Assembly: GCF_002949735.1 (NCBI RefSeq)
Contig: NZ_CP026681.1
Location: 806,001 to 870,000, forward strand
Origin: Nostoc sp. 'Peltigera membranacea cyanobiont' N6
GTDB taxonomy: Bacteria; Cyanobacteriota; Cyanobacteriia; Cyanobacteriales; Nostocaceae
Length of the DNA stretch: 64,000 nucleotides
Direction: 5' to 3'
Under the pieces are notes generated by a model. The model had not been told where the DNA came from. It saw nothing but the letters and a program-made list of their open reading frames with translations, and made no database searches. The position numbers were made by a program, and so were the translations under genes. Shown here one piece after another: positions 46,080 through 54,293 of the stretch (position 1 is its first letter; each line of letters begins with the position of its first letter).

Positions 46080-46913
46080 GTGAATACTATTTTTCTTCGT
46101 AAAGGTGTTTTTTGGTTGCCAGGTATAGCTGCTCTTACAGTCCTGAGTAGCGGCTTATCTGCAAGTGCCCAGACAGTAGACAAGGCGAGCAGTCAGGCAT
46201 TAACCGACCCTTCCGCAAGCGTAGCGTCTCCCAATGAGTTTAGTACAGAACTAGACACTGTAAGCCAAAAGCTTTCAACAGAAACAACTGAAACATTTAC
46301 AGCAACAAATTTAATTGAGGTACAGCAGCCCTCAAACGCTGCAAATGCCAGTGCAACGTCTACGCCTGTTCCAGGCACAGTAGCAACTTCATCTGCGACC
46401 CTCACCTCTGAGTTTGTACAACCGACTTCTCAAACTACTTCTGAACCATCTGCTACCAAAGTGGCGCAATCGGATATTGATTTAGGTAGAACAAACCGTG
46501 GTGGTAGTAGCTATGTTGGGGTTGCTGCTAACATCGGTCTAAATGGTGGTGACACGTCTTTGGGTGATGGTAACTTTGCAGTAGTAAGTAAAATCGGGCT
46601 GACAAATTCTATATCGGTGCGCCCTTCAGCCATATTTGGGGACAACACCACAATTTTACTGCCGATCACCTACGATTTTACCTTCAAATCAGCAGATGCT
46701 TTTAGCGAACCGTTAGCGATCGCACCTTACGTCGGAGTCGGTGCAGCTTACAAAACTGGCGATGATTCGCAATTTGCCTTTTTGGCATCTGCTGGCATTG
46801 ATGTGCCTCTAACTCCTCAATTCACAGCAACAGCCTCTGTCAATGCAGGATTTTTCGATCAAACTGATATCGGCTTGTTGTTAGGAGTTGGTTACAACTT
46901 CACTGGGTTATAA
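46080..46913 (+). CDS. secreted outer-membrane beta-barrel-like protein
   Basis: 277 residues with a signal peptide (GVFWLPGIAALTVLSSGLSA ending SAQ). A Ser/Thr/Ala-rich linker of about 100 residues follows, then a C-terminal part of alternating strands ending VNAGFFDQTDIGLLLGVGYN and a final FTGL, as in small porin-like barrels. GTG at 46080 is the likely start because AGGAG sits five bases before it; the GTG at 46074 overlaps that site. The stretch near 46211-46230 (CCGCAAGCGTAGCGTCTCC) looks like a dispersed-repeat fragment within the linker. Confidence 0.7.
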   Translation: MNTIFLRKGVFWLPGIAALTVLSSGLSASAQTVDKASSQALTDPSASVASPNEFSTELDTVSQKLSTETTETFTATNLIEVQQPSNAANASATSTPVPGTVATSSATLTSEFVQPTSQTTSEPSATKVAQSDIDLGRTNRGGSSYVGVAANIGLNGGDTSLGDGNFAVVSKIGLTNSISVRPSAIFGDNTTILLPITYDFTFKSADAFSEPLAIAPYVGVGAAYKTGDDSQFAFLASAGIDVPLTPQFTATASVNAGFFDQTDIGLLLGVGYNFTGL

Positions 46914-46976
46914 GAGTTAGGAGTTAAGAGTTAGTAATATTTCATTCATAACTCTTAACTCCTAATTCCTAACTTT
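46914..46976. terminator. heptamer-derived hairpin between convergent genes
   Basis: Tandem GAGTTAG-type units facing CTAACTC-type units (AGGAGTTAAGAGTTAG ... AACTCTTAACTCCTAA). The arms can form a long hairpin that could terminate both the barrel gene and the convergent binding-protein gene. Confidence 0.55.
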
Positions 46977-48299
46977 CTACTTAGGGGTAACTTTGTCAAT
47001 TACCTTAATTTTGCCGTCGTCTCCTACTGTCCAAACGTCGTATACACCAACAACATCGCCGTTAGCATCAACATCTACGTTGCCACTGGCTCCTTGATAG
47101 TTAATCTTCTTACCATCTTTAAGTAACTTCAACCCCTCGCAGACATCGGTAACTTCTGTACCAGGCCCATCTGCGACTTCACGGATTTTGCCGGCTATAC
47201 CAACACCTGTATTCTCTTTAGCAGCTTGTGCTGCCAATGTCAATAACGCAGCTGCATCCCAAGCTTGAGGAGCGTATTCTCCTGGTTCACCACCCTTTTT
47301 ATCCTTCCACAGCTTGTTGAAAGCTTCTAGGGCTTTGCCATCGGAACCGGGTACTGTACCGATCGCTCCAGTTAAAATATATTTACCATCACTGCCTTTG
47401 CCAACTTGTTCTGGAAAAGTCGGTGATTTCACTCCATCTGTAAGCAGAATCTGTACTCCCTTAGATACACCTTGCTGATAGGCAGCTTTCAAGAATAGAC
47501 TGCCAGTTTCAGCGTAAAGTACAGCCAGGACTGCATCTGGCTTACCAGCAAAGGCGGCAGACGCTTCTGTATCAAATGTCTGCGCTTTTGGGTCGTAGCG
47601 GATAGGCTTATCTTTATTAACGATAGTTCCACCCAATTTTTCAAAAGTTTGCACAAATGCTTTTTCAAAGCCAACGCCGTAGTCGTTATTAATCACGACT
47701 GTAGAAACTCGCTTGAAGCCTTTTTTTCTGGCAAGTTGGGCTAATGCTAGTGCTTGATAGGTATCAGGGGGAGCGGTACGGGCCCAAAAGCCTTTAAAGT
47801 CGCCTTTTTGGGCTTTTTCGGTAAATACAGGACTGGTACTACCAGGGGAAACCAGCATGACTTTATTCGGCGTGGCAATGGAGACTGCTGCGCTAGAAAC
47901 GCTACTGGCAAAGGAGCCAACTACACCTGCTACTTTATCTAAAGTTGCTAGTTTGGCCATACCGGCTGCACCGGCTTTGGGGTCGGTTTGGTCGTCTACT
48001 TGCACCAAGGTAACTGGTTCGCCATTCACTCCACCGCAAGCGTTGACCATATCGACGAGCAAAGGGACAGAACCTAGCATCTGCTGTCCAACAGATGCCA
48101 AGTCGCCTGTTGTGGGTAGCAGGGAACCAATTTTTAGCCCTTTAGCAGTGTTTGTCGTAGTTGAGTTTGCTGCTGGAGTAGCGGTACTTCCGTTGGTAGC
48201 TGTCCCATTGGGGGTACTGGTATCACCACAAGCCCCAACTAAAAATCCAGTTGCGATGGTCGCTATACCGAAGGTTAAGGCGGCACTAATTTTTCTCAT
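46977..48299 (-). CDS. ABC transporter substrate-binding lipoprotein, branched-chain amino-acid type
   Basis: 440 residues. A lipoprotein signal (ALTFGIATIATGFLVGAC, Cys at 24) is followed by a Thr/Asn-rich linker. A periplasmic binding protein type I fold of the LivK/UrtA group comes next: IGSLLPTTGDLASVGQQML, ACGGVNGEPVTLVQVDDQTD, VINNDYGVGFEKAFVQTFEK, EYAPQAWDAAALL. It probably binds neutral amino acids for an ABC importer whose other parts are elsewhere. Monocistronic. Confidence 0.88.
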   Translation of the reverse strand: MRKISAALTFGIATIATGFLVGACGDTSTPNGTATNGSTATPAANSTTTNTAKGLKIGSLLPTTGDLASVGQQMLGSVPLLVDMVNACGGVNGEPVTLVQVDDQTDPKAGAAGMAKLATLDKVAGVVGSFASSVSSAAVSIATPNKVMLVSPGSTSPVFTEKAQKGDFKGFWARTAPPDTYQALALAQLARKKGFKRVSTVVINNDYGVGFEKAFVQTFEKLGGTIVNKDKPIRYDPKAQTFDTEASAAFAGKPDAVLAVLYAETGSLFLKAAYQQGVSKGVQILLTDGVKSPTFPEQVGKGSDGKYILTGAIGTVPGSDGKALEAFNKLWKDKKGGEPGEYAPQAWDAAALLTLAAQAAKENTGVGIAGKIREVADGPGTEVTDVCEGLKLLKDGKKINYQGASGNVDVDANGDVVGVYDVWTVGDDGKIKVIDKVTPK

Positions 48300-48492
48300 A
48301 AATAACTTTCACTCCTCAAATATTTAGGAGCCTAAAATTAAGATTCAAACTAAATTTCTAAGTTAGTTGGATCTTACCAGGACTCCAAAGGATAAATCAT
48401 ATCATCCATCTTTGGGAGTAAAAGTGTTTACGCCTATATTATTTTTTACTTTTGGACACAGAAAATATTCAGTGTGTTAAAAGCTGGAAAAC

Positions 48493-48583
48493 GGAGAGGG
48501 AGGGATTCGAACCCTCGGTACGGAGTTGCCTGCCGTACAACAGATTAGCAATCTGCCGCTTTCGACCACTCAGCCACCTCTCC
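48493..48583 (-). tRNA. tRNA-Ser (GCT)
   Basis: Canonical class II tRNA: acceptor GGAGAGG/CCTCTCC, anticodon arm around TTGCTAA, long variable arm (TACGGCAGGCAACTCCGTA) and T arm GAGGG-TTCGAAT-CCCTC. A second, array-borne Ser(GCT) lies at 56586. Confidence 0.95.
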
Positions 48584-48724
48584 ATGACTCACGAATATCA
48601 ATGTTACCAGACTCGTTGAGAAGAGTCAATAGTTATTTTTGGGAATTGGACATCAGTCATTGGTCGTTAGTTATTTACAAGATACAAATGACTAAGGACA
48701 AATGACTAATGACAAATGACAAAT

Positions 48725-49657
48725 TCAAAGAACTTGCGATCGCATCCAAGCTAAGGGTAAGGTGCGTAACTTTTTCCACTGGGGAACGAAAGCCCGTTGA
48801 CTGAACACATCGTAATCATTGCGTTCAATCACCTCCAAAATTTGGCCGTACAGCATTGATGCTGCCCATACGGGCCAACGGGCATCGGATGCTAAATAAG
48901 TAATTCCCTGGTCAGACGTGGTATAGAATTGGCGGGCCCGTTCAATTTGAAAGCGCATTAGCGCCCGCCAACGGTCATCTACCACACCTTTGAAGAAGTC
49001 TTGCTCGGTGTAGTTGAATTTTTCCAAGTCCTCAAGGGGAATGTAGATTCGCCCCCGTTTGGCATCTTCTCCCACATCCCGCAAGATGTTGGTGAGTTGA
49101 TTGGCAATTCCCAGAGCGATCGCTTCTTCTGTGGGAAGATAAGGTTGTTTGTTCTGATGCCACGGAGCGGTGAATATGGTGCTATCGACACCCATCACTT
49201 GTGTTGACATTAAGCCAACAGTACCAGCAACGCGGTAACAGTAGAGGTATAAGTCCTCAAAGGTTTCATAACGACTGCGATATAAGTCCATGCGTTGACC
49301 GGCAATCATATCCCGAAAGGGCTGAATGTCCATCGGAAAGCGCTGGAGGGTGTCAACTAAAGCGACATCGTAATTTTCTAATGGTCGTCCCGCAAAAATC
49401 GATTCCAGCTGCTGTTCCCATAGGTCTAGGGTTTCTGGCGTGGTAATAGCAGAGGCGGGCCCATCCACTAATTCATCTGTACGGCGACACCAAGCGTAAA
49501 TTGACCAAATAGATTGACGTTTTACCGGACTCATGAGCAAAGTACCCAGGTAAAAAGTCTTGGCATACTTTGCTGTGAGATGTCGGCAAAGTTTGTATGA
49601 CTCGTCTACAGAGACCAGCGTTTTCATGCGCGGGGGGGAATCAGGCAGTTGCAGCAT
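48725..49657 (-). CDS. crtB: phytoene synthase
   Basis: Condenses two geranylgeranyl diphosphates to phytoene. Both Asp-rich motifs are present: RRTDELVDGP near residue 60 and NILRDVGEDAKRGRIYIPLE near 190. The DLYLYCYRVAGTVGLMS helix is typical. The ATG at 49657 overlaps the end of crtP by 17 bases, so the pair is translationally coupled in a crtP-crtB operon, as in many cyanobacteria; the MKTLVSVDESYKLC start 11 residues on would also be acceptable. Confidence 0.95.
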   Translation of the reverse strand: MLQLPDSPPRMKTLVSVDESYKLCRHLTAKYAKTFYLGTLLMSPVKRQSIWSIYAWCRRTDELVDGPASAITTPETLDLWEQQLESIFAGRPLENYDVALVDTLQRFPMDIQPFRDMIAGQRMDLYRSRYETFEDLYLYCYRVAGTVGLMSTQVMGVDSTIFTAPWHQNKQPYLPTEEAIALGIANQLTNILRDVGEDAKRGRIYIPLEDLEKFNYTEQDFFKGVVDDRWRALMRFQIERARQFYTTSDQGITYLASDARWPVWAASMLYGQILEVIERNDYDVFSQRAFVPQWKKLRTLPLAWMRSQVL

Positions 49658-51080
49658 TCGTTGCGGGCGGTCGGGTGAGCGTTTGCAGGTTTGAGGAATT
49701 TGCTACCGGGAGAGCCTCAGAAATTGCCTGCGCTGTCAGCTTACCAGAAAGTACGGCACCTTCCATACTGCCTAAGTAGCGTTGCATGGTATAACTTCCG
49801 GCGAGATAGAAGTTGGCAATGGGCGTAACTTGTGCGGGACGGTACTGTTGGCGGCCAGGGGTCGCTTTGTAAACTGAACGCGGCGTTTTCACCACATGAG
49901 ATTTTAGCAATGTTGCTGGGTTGTCTCCCCCAAAATGGTCTGGGAAAAGTTTTTCCAATTCAGCAAGCGTTGCAATGACAATCTCCTCATCGGATTTGGC
50001 AATCCAATCTTTTGCCGGAGCTAGAACTAATTCCAGCATTGAGCGATTGGGGTTGGCGTATTCACGGCAGGTATTGCTCATATCAGCATAAACGCTTAGG
50101 AGGGGCGATCGCGAAAAAAGTAGGTGATCGATTTCTGTAAGTTTCCGATCGAACCACAGATGCAGGTTAATCACTGGTACTCCTTCCAAACCTTCTAGCT
50201 TTTGAAAAAACTCCATCAGCTTCCAAGGTTTAGGTAACATGACTTTCAAAGGGTCAACTGAAATGGCAGATACGTAAGCATCAGCCGTCACAACTTCATC
50301 TTCTGCGCCATTTAACCCTCTAATCAAGTATCCCTTCACCGTGCCATCGGCGTTGAGCAAAATTTCTTTCAAAGGGACATTTAACCGCACTTCTCCACCG
50401 CGTTCTGTGATGTAATCTACGATTGGGCTGCATAGACGTTCTGTGGGAGAACCATCCAAAAATGCAATCTTTGAGCCATATCGTTCTTGCAGAAAGCGAT
50501 TCAGTGCAGTCAGGAGAATCGTTGCGGAAACTTCATCAGGATTGATAAAGGTGAGGGCTTTACATGCGGCGATAAAAACGTCACTAGTTACCCGCTCGTC
50601 TACACCTTGCCTTTTCAACCAATCTAAGAAGCTGTATTTATCCATCTCTTCAACATACTTTTGACCCCGAACCACTGCGGGAAGTAGGCCAACTGCAAAT
50701 CGAATCTTCTGCTCCCAAGTCAACATGTCTTTGTTGCGAAGAATCGATGCAATGACGTTGAAAGGAGATGGAATATCTGGAACATCAAAACGTGAGAGTG
50801 TTCCAGGTTTGTCTGGTTGATTAAAAATCAGTGTATGTTCTTTCCACTGGAGTCTATCTTCAATGCCCAACTCCTTGAGCATTTGGAGCATATTCGGATA
50901 TGCCCCAAAGAAGGCGTGTAACCCGGTTTCGTACCAGTCGCCGTCAGAGTCTTTCCACGCCGCAACCAGACCACCCAGTACGTCCCGGCTTTCCAAGACA
51001 ATGGGAGTATGACCTGCGTCCGTGAGATATTTCGCGCAGGAAAGTCCTGCTAGACCAGCACCCGCGATCGCTACTCGCAT
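49641..51080 (-). CDS. crtP: 15-cis-phytoene desaturase (plant type)
   Basis: FAD enzyme introducing two double bonds into phytoene to give zeta-carotene; plant PDS type rather than bacterial CrtI. The dinucleotide fold RVAIAGAGLAGLSCAKYLTD is at the N-terminus, and the carotenoid-oxidase signature YLAGSYTMQRYLGSMEGAVL is at the C-terminus. 479 aa, first gene of the crtP-crtB operon. The C-terminal 25 residues are variable and overlap crtB. Confidence 0.96.
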   Translation of the reverse strand: MRVAIAGAGLAGLSCAKYLTDAGHTPIVLESRDVLGGLVAAWKDSDGDWYETGLHAFFGAYPNMLQMLKELGIEDRLQWKEHTLIFNQPDKPGTLSRFDVPDIPSPFNVIASILRNKDMLTWEQKIRFAVGLLPAVVRGQKYVEEMDKYSFLDWLKRQGVDERVTSDVFIAACKALTFINPDEVSATILLTALNRFLQERYGSKIAFLDGSPTERLCSPIVDYITERGGEVRLNVPLKEILLNADGTVKGYLIRGLNGAEDEVVTADAYVSAISVDPLKVMLPKPWKLMEFFQKLEGLEGVPVINLHLWFDRKLTEIDHLLFSRSPLLSVYADMSNTCREYANPNRSMLELVLAPAKDWIAKSDEEIVIATLAELEKLFPDHFGGDNPATLLKSHVVKTPRSVYKATPGRQQYRPAQVTPIANFYLAGSYTMQRYLGSMEGAVLSGKLTAQAISEALPVANSSNLQTLTRPPATNAATA

Positions 51081-51441
51081 TTAACCTTAATGCCCTTCAA
51101 TATTTCTTAATGGTTTTATCGTTCTCATTATACGTTGCAATCCGTTACATTTGGCAGTTCTTGTGCGATCGCTTCCCCAAAAAACTTTTGCCCAAGGGAA
51201 TTTTCCCTACATACACCTGCCTAACAAAATTACCAATACCATTATTAGCAATAGGTTTTAGCAAATATTTTATCTAAATTTGCGTGTAGGAAATTTCGGT
51301 AAATAAAAGTTATTCCTTTGACTTAAAATATCTAATATCAAAAGTGGTTGATTTCTTTTCAAATCTGTGTATCTAATCTGAGAAAATATCTATTGTACTG
51401 GTTATAGACTGCTATTAAAAAACTCAGTTAGGTAAAAAATT
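51081..51441. other. divergent promoter region crtP / nagZ
   Basis: About 360 AT-rich bases with no ORF or RNA gene. It must hold the crtP and nagZ promoters. Confidence 0.5.
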
Positions 51442-52527
51442 ATGAGTGGATCGCAGGAGTTAAAACGCTTTGGACATCACCTGATTCTAGGGATTTCTGG
51501 CACGACATTAAGCGATGACGATAAACGCGCCCTCAGTGAATTAAAGCCGATTGGGGTGATATTTTTTGCTAAAAACTTTTTGGATGGCACTCCATATCAA
51601 GTTTGGTTGGAAAGCTTCAAGGATTTAAACAGCCAGATACGAGAATATGCTGAACGTGATTCGATGTTTATAACTCTGGATCATGAAGGAGGTCGTGTCA
51701 TTCGCACACCATCACCGATTACGCGATTCCCTCATGCGTTGTTGGTGCGATCGCACGCCCGCGAAGTAGCAAAAGCCACGGCATTAGAACTAAAATCACT
51801 GGGAATTAATTTATCTTGGGCACCTGTAGCAGATGTTTTTTCCCATGCCAACAATCCTGTGATTGGCCCTCGCGCCTTTGGTAACACTCCCGAAATCGCC
51901 GCAAAATATGCCCGTGACTACTACCTTGGACTTCAAGAATCAGGAATTTTGGGATGCGCCAAACACTTCCCCGGACATGGAGACACCAGCAAGGACTCTC
52001 ACATTGAGCTACCAATACTAAATTTAACTTTAGAAGACCTGCGACTTCGAGAACTCATACCTTTCAAAGCTTTAATCGAAGTCCAGATTCCTTTAATTAT
52101 GACTGCCCATATTTTATTTCCCAGAATAGATGCTGATGTGCCAGCAACTCTTTCCCAGCCTATTCTCAAAACCATACTTAGAGACGAACTTGGCTTTAAG
52201 GGAGTAGTTGTATCTGACGACTTGGATATGAAAGCGATTTCAGATATGTTTATGAAAGCTGGGACTGTGGCGCGATCGCTTAATGCAGGTTGTGACCTGT
52301 TTATTGTCTCACGCAATATTAATTTATCATCTCTTGAAAGAACCTATCAGATTGCTGAAGATTTCGTTGATTCCCTCAGCAAGGGTAGCTTAGACGAATC
52401 AGTAGTGGAAGCAGCCAGAGAAAGAATCGATAAACTACTGGCAGTAACACCGCAATATCCCGTAGAAATTTTGGATAAAGATATACTATTGCAACATGCT
52501 CAACTAGCGATCGCTAGTTCGTATTAA
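51442..52527 (+). CDS. nagZ: beta-N-acetylhexosaminidase (GH3)
   Basis: Cytoplasmic GH3 enzyme of peptidoglycan recycling that removes GlcNAc from anhydro-muropeptides. Substrate-binding DHEGGRVIR, the family signature KHFPGHGDTSKDSHIELP with the catalytic His, and the nucleophile Asp in VVSDDLDMKAIS are visible. 361 aa, slightly longer than NagZ of enterobacteria. It lies 90 bases upstream of the distal end of the tRNA array on the other strand. Confidence 0.9.
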   Translation: MSGSQELKRFGHHLILGISGTTLSDDDKRALSELKPIGVIFFAKNFLDGTPYQVWLESFKDLNSQIREYAERDSMFITLDHEGGRVIRTPSPITRFPHALLVRSHAREVAKATALELKSLGINLSWAPVADVFSHANNPVIGPRAFGNTPEIAAKYARDYYLGLQESGILGCAKHFPGHGDTSKDSHIELPILNLTLEDLRLRELIPFKALIEVQIPLIMTAHILFPRIDADVPATLSQPILKTILRDELGFKGVVVSDDLDMKAISDMFMKAGTVARSLNAGCDLFIVSRNINLSSLERTYQIAEDFVDSLSKGSLDESVVEAARERIDKLLAVTPQYPVEILDKDILLQHAQLAIASSY

Positions 52528-52617
52528 TCAGTTAACGTGCTTTCAAATTACACATTAGCAACTACTAAAAGACTTGCTAGAATTCCATTTGTTAATTTTC
52601 AATTTTTAATTGTTTAG

Positions 52618-52688
52618 TGGGTGGTACAGGGGTCGAACCTATTTCTGCGGGTTAAAAGCCCGCTGCACAGCCGGTATGCCAACCACCC
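52618..52688 (-). tRNA. tRNA-Lys (TTT), array
   Basis: GGGTGGT/ACCACCC acceptor, anticodon arm GCGGG-CTTTTAA-CCCGC, T arm ATAGG-TTCGACC-CCTGT, D stem of three pairs. It is the last unit of the array in the direction of transcription. CCA not encoded. Confidence 0.88.
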
Positions 52689-52762
52689 TAGTTAATTTAA
52701 GAAATGAGTTGGTGCGATCGTATTACATCGCAAACCTTGTAACACCAACACTAGATATAAAT

Positions 52763-52833
52763 CCACCAGGGAGGTACTGCCCCTCCTATTTCTGTGTTAT
52801 CAGCACAGCGCCTCGCTTTTCGGCTCCAGGTGG
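52763..52833 (-). tRNA. eroded tRNA-Ile (GAT)-like unit, array
   Basis: Folds as a full cloverleaf (CCACCTG/CTGGTGG with one mismatch; CTGTG-CTGATAA-CACAG; GGAGG-GGCAGTA-CCTCC), but the T loop lacks TTC and the D loop lacks GG. The anticodon would be GAT. It may be a pseudo-tRNA; if counted, it is the only Ile unit in the array apart from a possible CAT. Confidence 0.5.
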
Positions 52834-52839
52834 AAAAAG

Positions 52840-52922
52840 AGGAAGATGGAGGAATCGAACCCCTACAGTTGCCCATACCCTGGTTTTCAAGACCAGTTGC
52901 CGTCCATTCAGCGGCATCTTCC
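52840..52922 (-). tRNA. tRNA-Ser (TGA), array
   Basis: GGAAGAT/ATCTTCC acceptor, anticodon arm CTGGT-CTTGAAA-ACCAG, long class II variable arm (GGTATGGGCAACTGTA), T loop TTCGATT. Confidence 0.9.
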
Positions 52923-52928
52923 ATTCAG

Positions 52929-53004
52929 GGGTATCAGACGGGACTTGAACCCGCTATGACTGGTTCCACAAACCAGCGCCTCGACCACTTTGGCTTCAGA
53001 TACC
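52929..53004 (-). tRNA. tRNA-His (GTG), array
   Basis: GGTATCT acceptor side pairing with the 3' GATACC end, discriminator C as expected for His, anticodon arm CTGGT-TTGTGGA-ACCAG, T arm GCGGG-TTCAAGT-CCCGT. Confidence 0.9.
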
Positions 53005-53009
53005 ATCAG

Positions 53010-53083
53010 TGGAATCAATGGGAATTGAACCCATAACCTCCTGCTTGCAAGGCAGGCGCTCTAGCCATTTGAGCTATGACCCC
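53010..53083 (-). tRNA. tRNA-Ala (TGC), array
   Basis: GGGGTCA/TGATTCC acceptor with G3-U70, anticodon arm CCTGC-CTTGCAA-GCAGG, T arm ATGGG-TTCAATT-CCCAT. Confidence 0.9.
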
Positions 53084-53092
53084 ATATTTGGT

Positions 53093-53165
53093 GGATACTG
53101 GTCGGAATCGAACCGACAACCTTCTAACAGCCAGTTAGACGCTTTACCAATTAAGCTACAGACCC
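53093..53165 (-). tRNA. tRNA with anticodon GGC and weak acceptor, array
   Basis: Perfect anticodon arm TCTAA-CTGGCTG-TTAGA and T arm GTCGG-TTCGATT-CCGAC. The acceptor GGGTCTG/CAGTATC has two mismatches and one G-U, and there is no G3-U70 pair. By anticodon it is Ala, but AlaRS identity is missing; an origin from tRNA-Asn is conceivable. Confidence 0.7.
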
Positions 53166-53218
53166 ATTAAATCAGTTACCAGTTAACAGTTGGAGCGATC
53201 GCAATCTACAAACTCAGT

Positions 53219-53875
53219 TTATTTACTGCTATAAAGTTTTGCCCAATAACCTCTAGGAGGTTTCTCAATCTCATAAGCTTTACACCATTTTTCTACTGCC
53301 TTATCACTTACACCAAAATCTTGAGCTATGTGAGCAGTTGGTTTAGTCCATACTAGCTCGTGTAATTCTTCTTTAGATGGACGTTCAACCTTTCTAGACT
53401 TAGGTCTTGCCGAATAACGCCTTTTCATTTTTACTCGGCTTGCTTGACGTTGAAAATCTTTAATATTCCTGTTTAAAACGTTTGATTTAATTTCTAGAAA
53501 GTCCTCCCACCAATAAAAAGGAGAACTACTATTGGGTAGATTGGTTCTAATTATGATACCTCGGTAATCAAAACTGGGGTAAATAACCCGATCTTTATGT
53601 GGTAAGTAAATGGCATAGTAATCAAAATCATCTTTCTGATACTGGCGTTTATGATTTCCATGTTTATCATTCCATGATGTATTAGCGAAAATTCGCTCAA
53701 TGCTAGAATATTTCACCTGGATTTTCAGAAATTTATTTTCCTTCCATGCTACTAAATCAAATGGCAAGTGTTCGCAAATCAAAGGTGTGAAAATTACATA
53801 ACCTTTAACAGTCAAATCAGCTATGGTTTTCGCTACAGCTAGGTCTGCTTTTCCTTTTGTATGATGAGTGTTCAT
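53219..53875 (-). CDS. PD-(D/E)XK homing endonuclease-like protein inside the tRNA array
   Basis: 218 residues. The N-terminal 60 match the group I intron-associated PD-(D/E)XK nucleases typified by cyanobacterial I-Ssp6803I: an acidic residue at D11, FDLVAW with D40, and IQVKYSS with Q53 and K55, the unusual Q-x-K catalytic form. A basic linker (RVKMKRRYSARPKSRKVERP) joins a C-terminal helix-turn-helix (LVWTKPTAHIAQDFGVSDKA) ending KPPRGYWAKL, as in phage and intron nucleases. It is free-standing, on the array strand, 54 bases from the GGC-anticodon tRNA and 52 from tRNA-Arg. I-Ssp6803I cuts a tRNA gene, so a tRNA target is likely here too. Confidence 0.82.
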   Translation of the reverse strand: MNTHHTKGKADLAVAKTIADLTVKGYVIFTPLICEHLPFDLVAWKENKFLKIQVKYSSIERIFANTSWNDKHGNHKRQYQKDDFDYYAIYLPHKDRVIYPSFDYRGIIIRTNLPNSSSPFYWWEDFLEIKSNVLNRNIKDFQRQASRVKMKRRYSARPKSRKVERPSKEELHELVWTKPTAHIAQDFGVSDKAVEKWCKAYEIEKPPRGYWAKLYSSK

Positions 53876-53926
53876 AAATTGAACCTAAATAGCAAGAACA
53901 AATTTATCATTATTTAGGTTCAATTA

Positions 53927-53999
53927 TGCCCTCAGCAGGATTCAAACCTGGGACTCTCATTTTAGAAGAATGCGGCTCTATTCACTGAGCGATGAGGGC
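53927..53999 (-). tRNA. tRNA-Arg (TCT), array
   Basis: GCCCTCA/TGAGGGC acceptor, anticodon arm GCATT-CTTCTAA-AATGA (one mismatch), T loop TTTGAAT. Confidence 0.88.
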
Positions 54000-54008
54000 T
54001 TGAATTGG

Positions 54009-54081
54009 TAGTCCTGGCAGGAATTGAACCCGCAACATTCTTCTTGTAAGGAAGATACTCTACCAATTGAGCTACAGGACT
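54009..54081 (-). tRNA. tRNA-Val (TAC), array
   Basis: AGTCCTG/CAGGACT acceptor, anticodon arm TCTTC-CTTACAA-GAAGA, T arm GCGGG-TTCAATT-CCTGC. Confidence 0.9.
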
Positions 54082-54086
54082 ACGCA

Positions 54087-54158
54087 AGCGAGTGGCGAGA
54101 CTTGAACTCACGCACTGAATATGGCGTACTCAGATGCTACCGATTACATCACACCCGC
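54087..54158 (-). tRNA. tRNA-Gly (GCC), array
   Basis: GCGGGTG/CACTCGC acceptor, anticodon arm TGAGT-ACGCCAT-ATTCA, T arm GTGAG-TTCAAGT-CTCGC. Confidence 0.88.
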
Positions 54159-54168
54159 AAGTTTTTAA

Positions 54169-54239
54169 AGCGGATAACGAGACTTGAACTCGTGCCTAGA
54201 GTTTGGAAGACTCGAATGCTACCGTTACACCATATCCGC
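54169..54239 (-). tRNA. tRNA-Gly (TCC), array
   Basis: GCGGATA/TATCCGC acceptor, anticodon arm CGAGT-CTTCCAA-ACTCT (one mismatch), T arm ACGAG-TTCAAGT-CTCGT. Confidence 0.9.
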
Positions 54240-54293
54240 ACTATTTAAAATCAAAAATTACTTTTAGAGGTTGCTGTTCGTGAGGAAAAAGCT

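Noticed and set aside
52610..53036. Plus-strand ORFs (112 and 80 aa) across the tRNA genes
   Set aside because: They are antisense translations of tRNA genes; the cloverleafs explain the sequence.
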